From Chloroflexi bacterium UBA2235 (GTDB lineage Bacteria > Chloroflexota > UBA11872 > UBA12225): a stretch of 6,652 bases of DNA. The notes below the pieces were generated by a model that was not told the origin of the DNA, made no database searches, and worked only from the letters and a program-made list of their open reading frames with translations. Position numbers and translations under genes: made by a program. Each line of letters opens with the position of its first letter. The first letter of the stretch is position 1. The DNA lies in contig DDYL01000129.1 of assembly GCA_002347925.1 (NCBI GenBank), positions 1-6,652 of the forward strand. The letters are read 5' to 3'. This document shows, one piece after another, positions 5,278-6,652 of this stretch.

Positions 5278-6652
5278 CGATTCCGCCCCCGGATGCGTTC
5301 ACTTCGGGGGTTGGGGCCTCACCCCCTCCCCCGTTACGACCGGAGAGGGGGGCGTCCCGGCCCGATGTCGGTCACGACTACCCCTCCGGCCCCCCTCCCC
5401 GCGCCGGGAGGGGGTTGCCTCGTGTCCTGACGGTGAGCCTTGACACTTCGTTGGTCCGCAAACCGGGAGATCCGGTCCTCGGCGACACTGTTGCGAGACA
5501 CGTGGACTACGCGCGGAATCTAGGTTCGCTCCATGTCATTGTCAAGACCGGCAAGCGTGGACCGGATGGTGGGAGCATTCCGGAACGCATTGATCTCGCG
5601 CCCGGATTGGTGGTGCACCCGACGAGGTCGGTCAACCGGTACGCGTTCATTGCTGATGCGATTCGGATCGGCATCAGCGTTGGGCGTCGCGAGGGGATCG
5701 ATGTCGTCTCGGCACAGGATCCGTTCGCAACCGGTATCGCCGCCCTTGCAATCGCACGCGTTCTTCGCCGTCCATTGAATGTGCAGGTGCATTTCGACTT
5801 CGCCGGGGATCCATTCTGGCGCCGTGAACGGTTGGAACACCGATTGTTCTTCCCCTTTGCCCGCTGGATCGTGCGACAGGCGCAGACGGTGCGGGTGGGG
5901 ACCACGCGGGAACGGAAGATCTATTCTGGTTGGGGTATTGACCCCAAGCAGATCATGGTGGCACCAGTCGCGGTAGACCTTGACCGCTTCACGGATGTGG
6001 CGCCAAATCATGGTTTTCGATCATGGGTCGACGGGACGGGCGGCGACGCCTTGGTGCTGACCATGTGCCGGTTGGTGCCATCGAAGGATCTGTCGACGCT
6101 CCTGCGCGCGGCTTCCCAGGTCATTGCTGTCAGGCCGCGAACAAGGTTCATTGTTGTTGGTGGCGGACCGCTGCGACAGAGGCTTGAGTCGGAAGCCCGG
6201 GCCCTTGGCATTGGCGATGCCGTCAAGTTTGCCGGGGTGATCGATGGGACGGAAGCACCGTCGGCGATGGCATCCGCTGACATCTACGCGCTGACATCGT
6301 GGTACGAAGGCACCAGTCTCGTCACCCTTGAGGCGGGCGCGTCCGGGGTGCCGGTAGTTTCCACCGATGTGGCTGGAACTGATGACACGATCATCAATGG
6401 AGTGACCGGGATGGTTGTTCCGGTCGGTGACGATCACGCGTTCGCGACGGCGCTAATTGGTTTGCTCGACGATCCGGTGCAGCGCGTGGCAGTGGGCGAG
6501 GCAGCGCGCCGCCACGTGCGGGCACATTTTGGGCGTGCGGATGCAGTTACCGCACTGACTGATCTTTGGACCCAAACTGCCATTCCCCATCGCCCATGGT
6601 TGAAATCTGCTTCGCCTTTCCCGGGTGGGCCTGAAGTCCCAAGTGGAGGTCT
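5274..6652 (+). CDS. GT4-like glycosyltransferase, 3' end outside the window
   Basis: Reading frame open from GTG 5274 to the window edge (459 codons plus two bases, no stop). The enzyme core starts near residue 50 with RVLTVSLD, a standard GT-B first strand. It continues with an acceptor domain, then a donor domain: MCRLVPSKD (R266, K271), VVGGGPLRQRL, and a canonical EX7E in WYEGTSLVTLE (E345, E353) followed by GASGVPVV. This is a normal retaining GT4-type glycosyltransferase; donor and acceptor are unknown. Residues 2 to about 47 are Pro/Gly/Arg-rich and come from hairpin repeats at 5286-5414. In-frame TTG 5415 or GTG 5433 could start a protein of normal length. GTG 5274 has a Shine-Dalgarno sequence and overlaps the preceding stop. 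From residue 438 the protein again runs into repeat-derived sequence. The family call is firm; both termini are uncertain. Confidence 0.88.
   Translation, partial: MTIPPPDAFTSGVGASPPPPLRPERGASRPDVGHDYPSGPPPRAGRGLPRVLTVSLDTSLVRKPGDPVLGDTVARHVDYARNLGSLHVIVKTGKRGPDGGSIPERIDLAPGLVVHPTRSVNRYAFIADAIRIGISVGRREGIDVVSAQDPFATGIAALAIARVLRRPLNVQVHFDFAGDPFWRRERLEHRLFFPFARWIVRQAQTVRVGTTRERKIYSGWGIDPKQIMVAPVAVDLDRFTDVAPNHGFRSWVDGTGGDALVLTMCRLVPSKDLSTLLRAASQVIAVRPRTRFIVVGGGPLRQRLESEARALGIGDAVKFAGVIDGTEAPSAMASADIYALTSWYEGTSLVTLEAGASGVPVVSTDVAGTDDTIINGVTGMVVPVGDDHAFATALIGLLDDPVQRVAVGEAARRHVRAHFGRADAVTALTDLWTQTAIPHRPWLKSASPFPGGPEVPSGG
5286..5414. repeat. Run of three GC-rich hairpins (family B) at the start of the fourth glycosyltransferase
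   Basis: Three inverted repeats lie in series. CCCCCG (5286-5291) pairs with CGGGGG (5305-5310). CCCCCTC (5322-5328) pairs with GAGGGGG (5345-5351), with an inner CCG/CGG. CCCCCTCCC (5391-5399) pairs perfectly with GGGAGGGGG (5406-5414) over a six-base loop. None is followed by a T-run. The frame from GTG 5274 remains open through all of them. Confidence 0.8.
6585..6624. repeat. Decayed family A left module in the tail of the fourth glycosyltransferase
   Basis: CCCCATCGCCC, then AAATCTGCTTCGC and CTTTCCCGG follow the order of the left module at 1435-1479, with the core changed at two positions (6603-6615) and small indels. It is read in frame as residues 438-450 of the last protein, after the natural-looking end of the donor domain. 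No stop appears before 6652. Confidence 0.65.

Noticed and set aside
5322..5414. Intrinsic terminators between genes 4 and 5
   Set aside because: The stems are strong but none is followed by a run of T, and they lie within an open coding frame.
5060..5443. + strand open frame of 127 codons over the gene 4/gene 5 junction
   Set aside because: It is a shifted frame through palindromic repeats, Arg/Pro-rich, and overlaps two genes with clear domains.

Overview
The window comes from a GC-rich bacterium and reads as part of a cell-surface glycan locus. Five genes lie head to tail on the + strand: one radical SAM/SPASM-type enzyme (125-1357) followed by four GT-B fold, GT4-like glycosyltransferases (1569-2759, 2961-4049, 4054-5277, and 5274 to the window edge). 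No gene is supported on the - strand, and there is no rRNA, tRNA, transposase or CRISPR array. Use of GTG starts, the GC-rich codons and the many short dispersed GC-rich repeats would fit a Chloroflexota (Thermomicrobia-like) genome, but this placement is an impression and not shown by any marker gene here.

Layout. Positions 1-60 hold two copies of a short repeat (core ATACGCTTCGCT). The radical SAM gene follows, best started at GTG 125. The 211-bp gap 1358-1568 is mostly repeat: a 56-bp module occurs twice with a 98-bp period, with a 42-bp module between. The first glycosyltransferase follows, then a 201-bp gap (2760-2960) carrying a near-identical copy of the same ~88-bp unit plus one more core. 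From 2961 the genes are tightly packed: gene 3 ends 4 bp before gene 4, and gene 4 overlaps gene 5 by four bases (GTGA). The last gene is open at the window edge.

How the genes may work together. GT4-like enzymes usually transfer sugars from nucleotide-sugar donors to lipid-linked or growing glycan acceptors at the cytoplasmic face of the membrane. Four in a row suggest successive sugar additions to one oligosaccharide or polysaccharide. The radical SAM enzyme would modify a sugar, a carrier or a protein in the same pathway; its substrate cannot be read from the sequence. No flippase, polymerase, priming transferase or ligase is in the window.

The most unusual feature is the relation between repeats and genes. 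Repeat sequence sits at every gene boundary, and at four places it is read in frame as protein: the N-terminus of gene 4, the C-terminal part of gene 4, the N-terminus of gene 5 and the C-terminal tail of gene 5. The repeats have conserved hairpin-forming parts, which suggests small mobile or structural elements (MITE/REP/RPE-like in behaviour) that invaded a compact operon and were tolerated as coding sequence.
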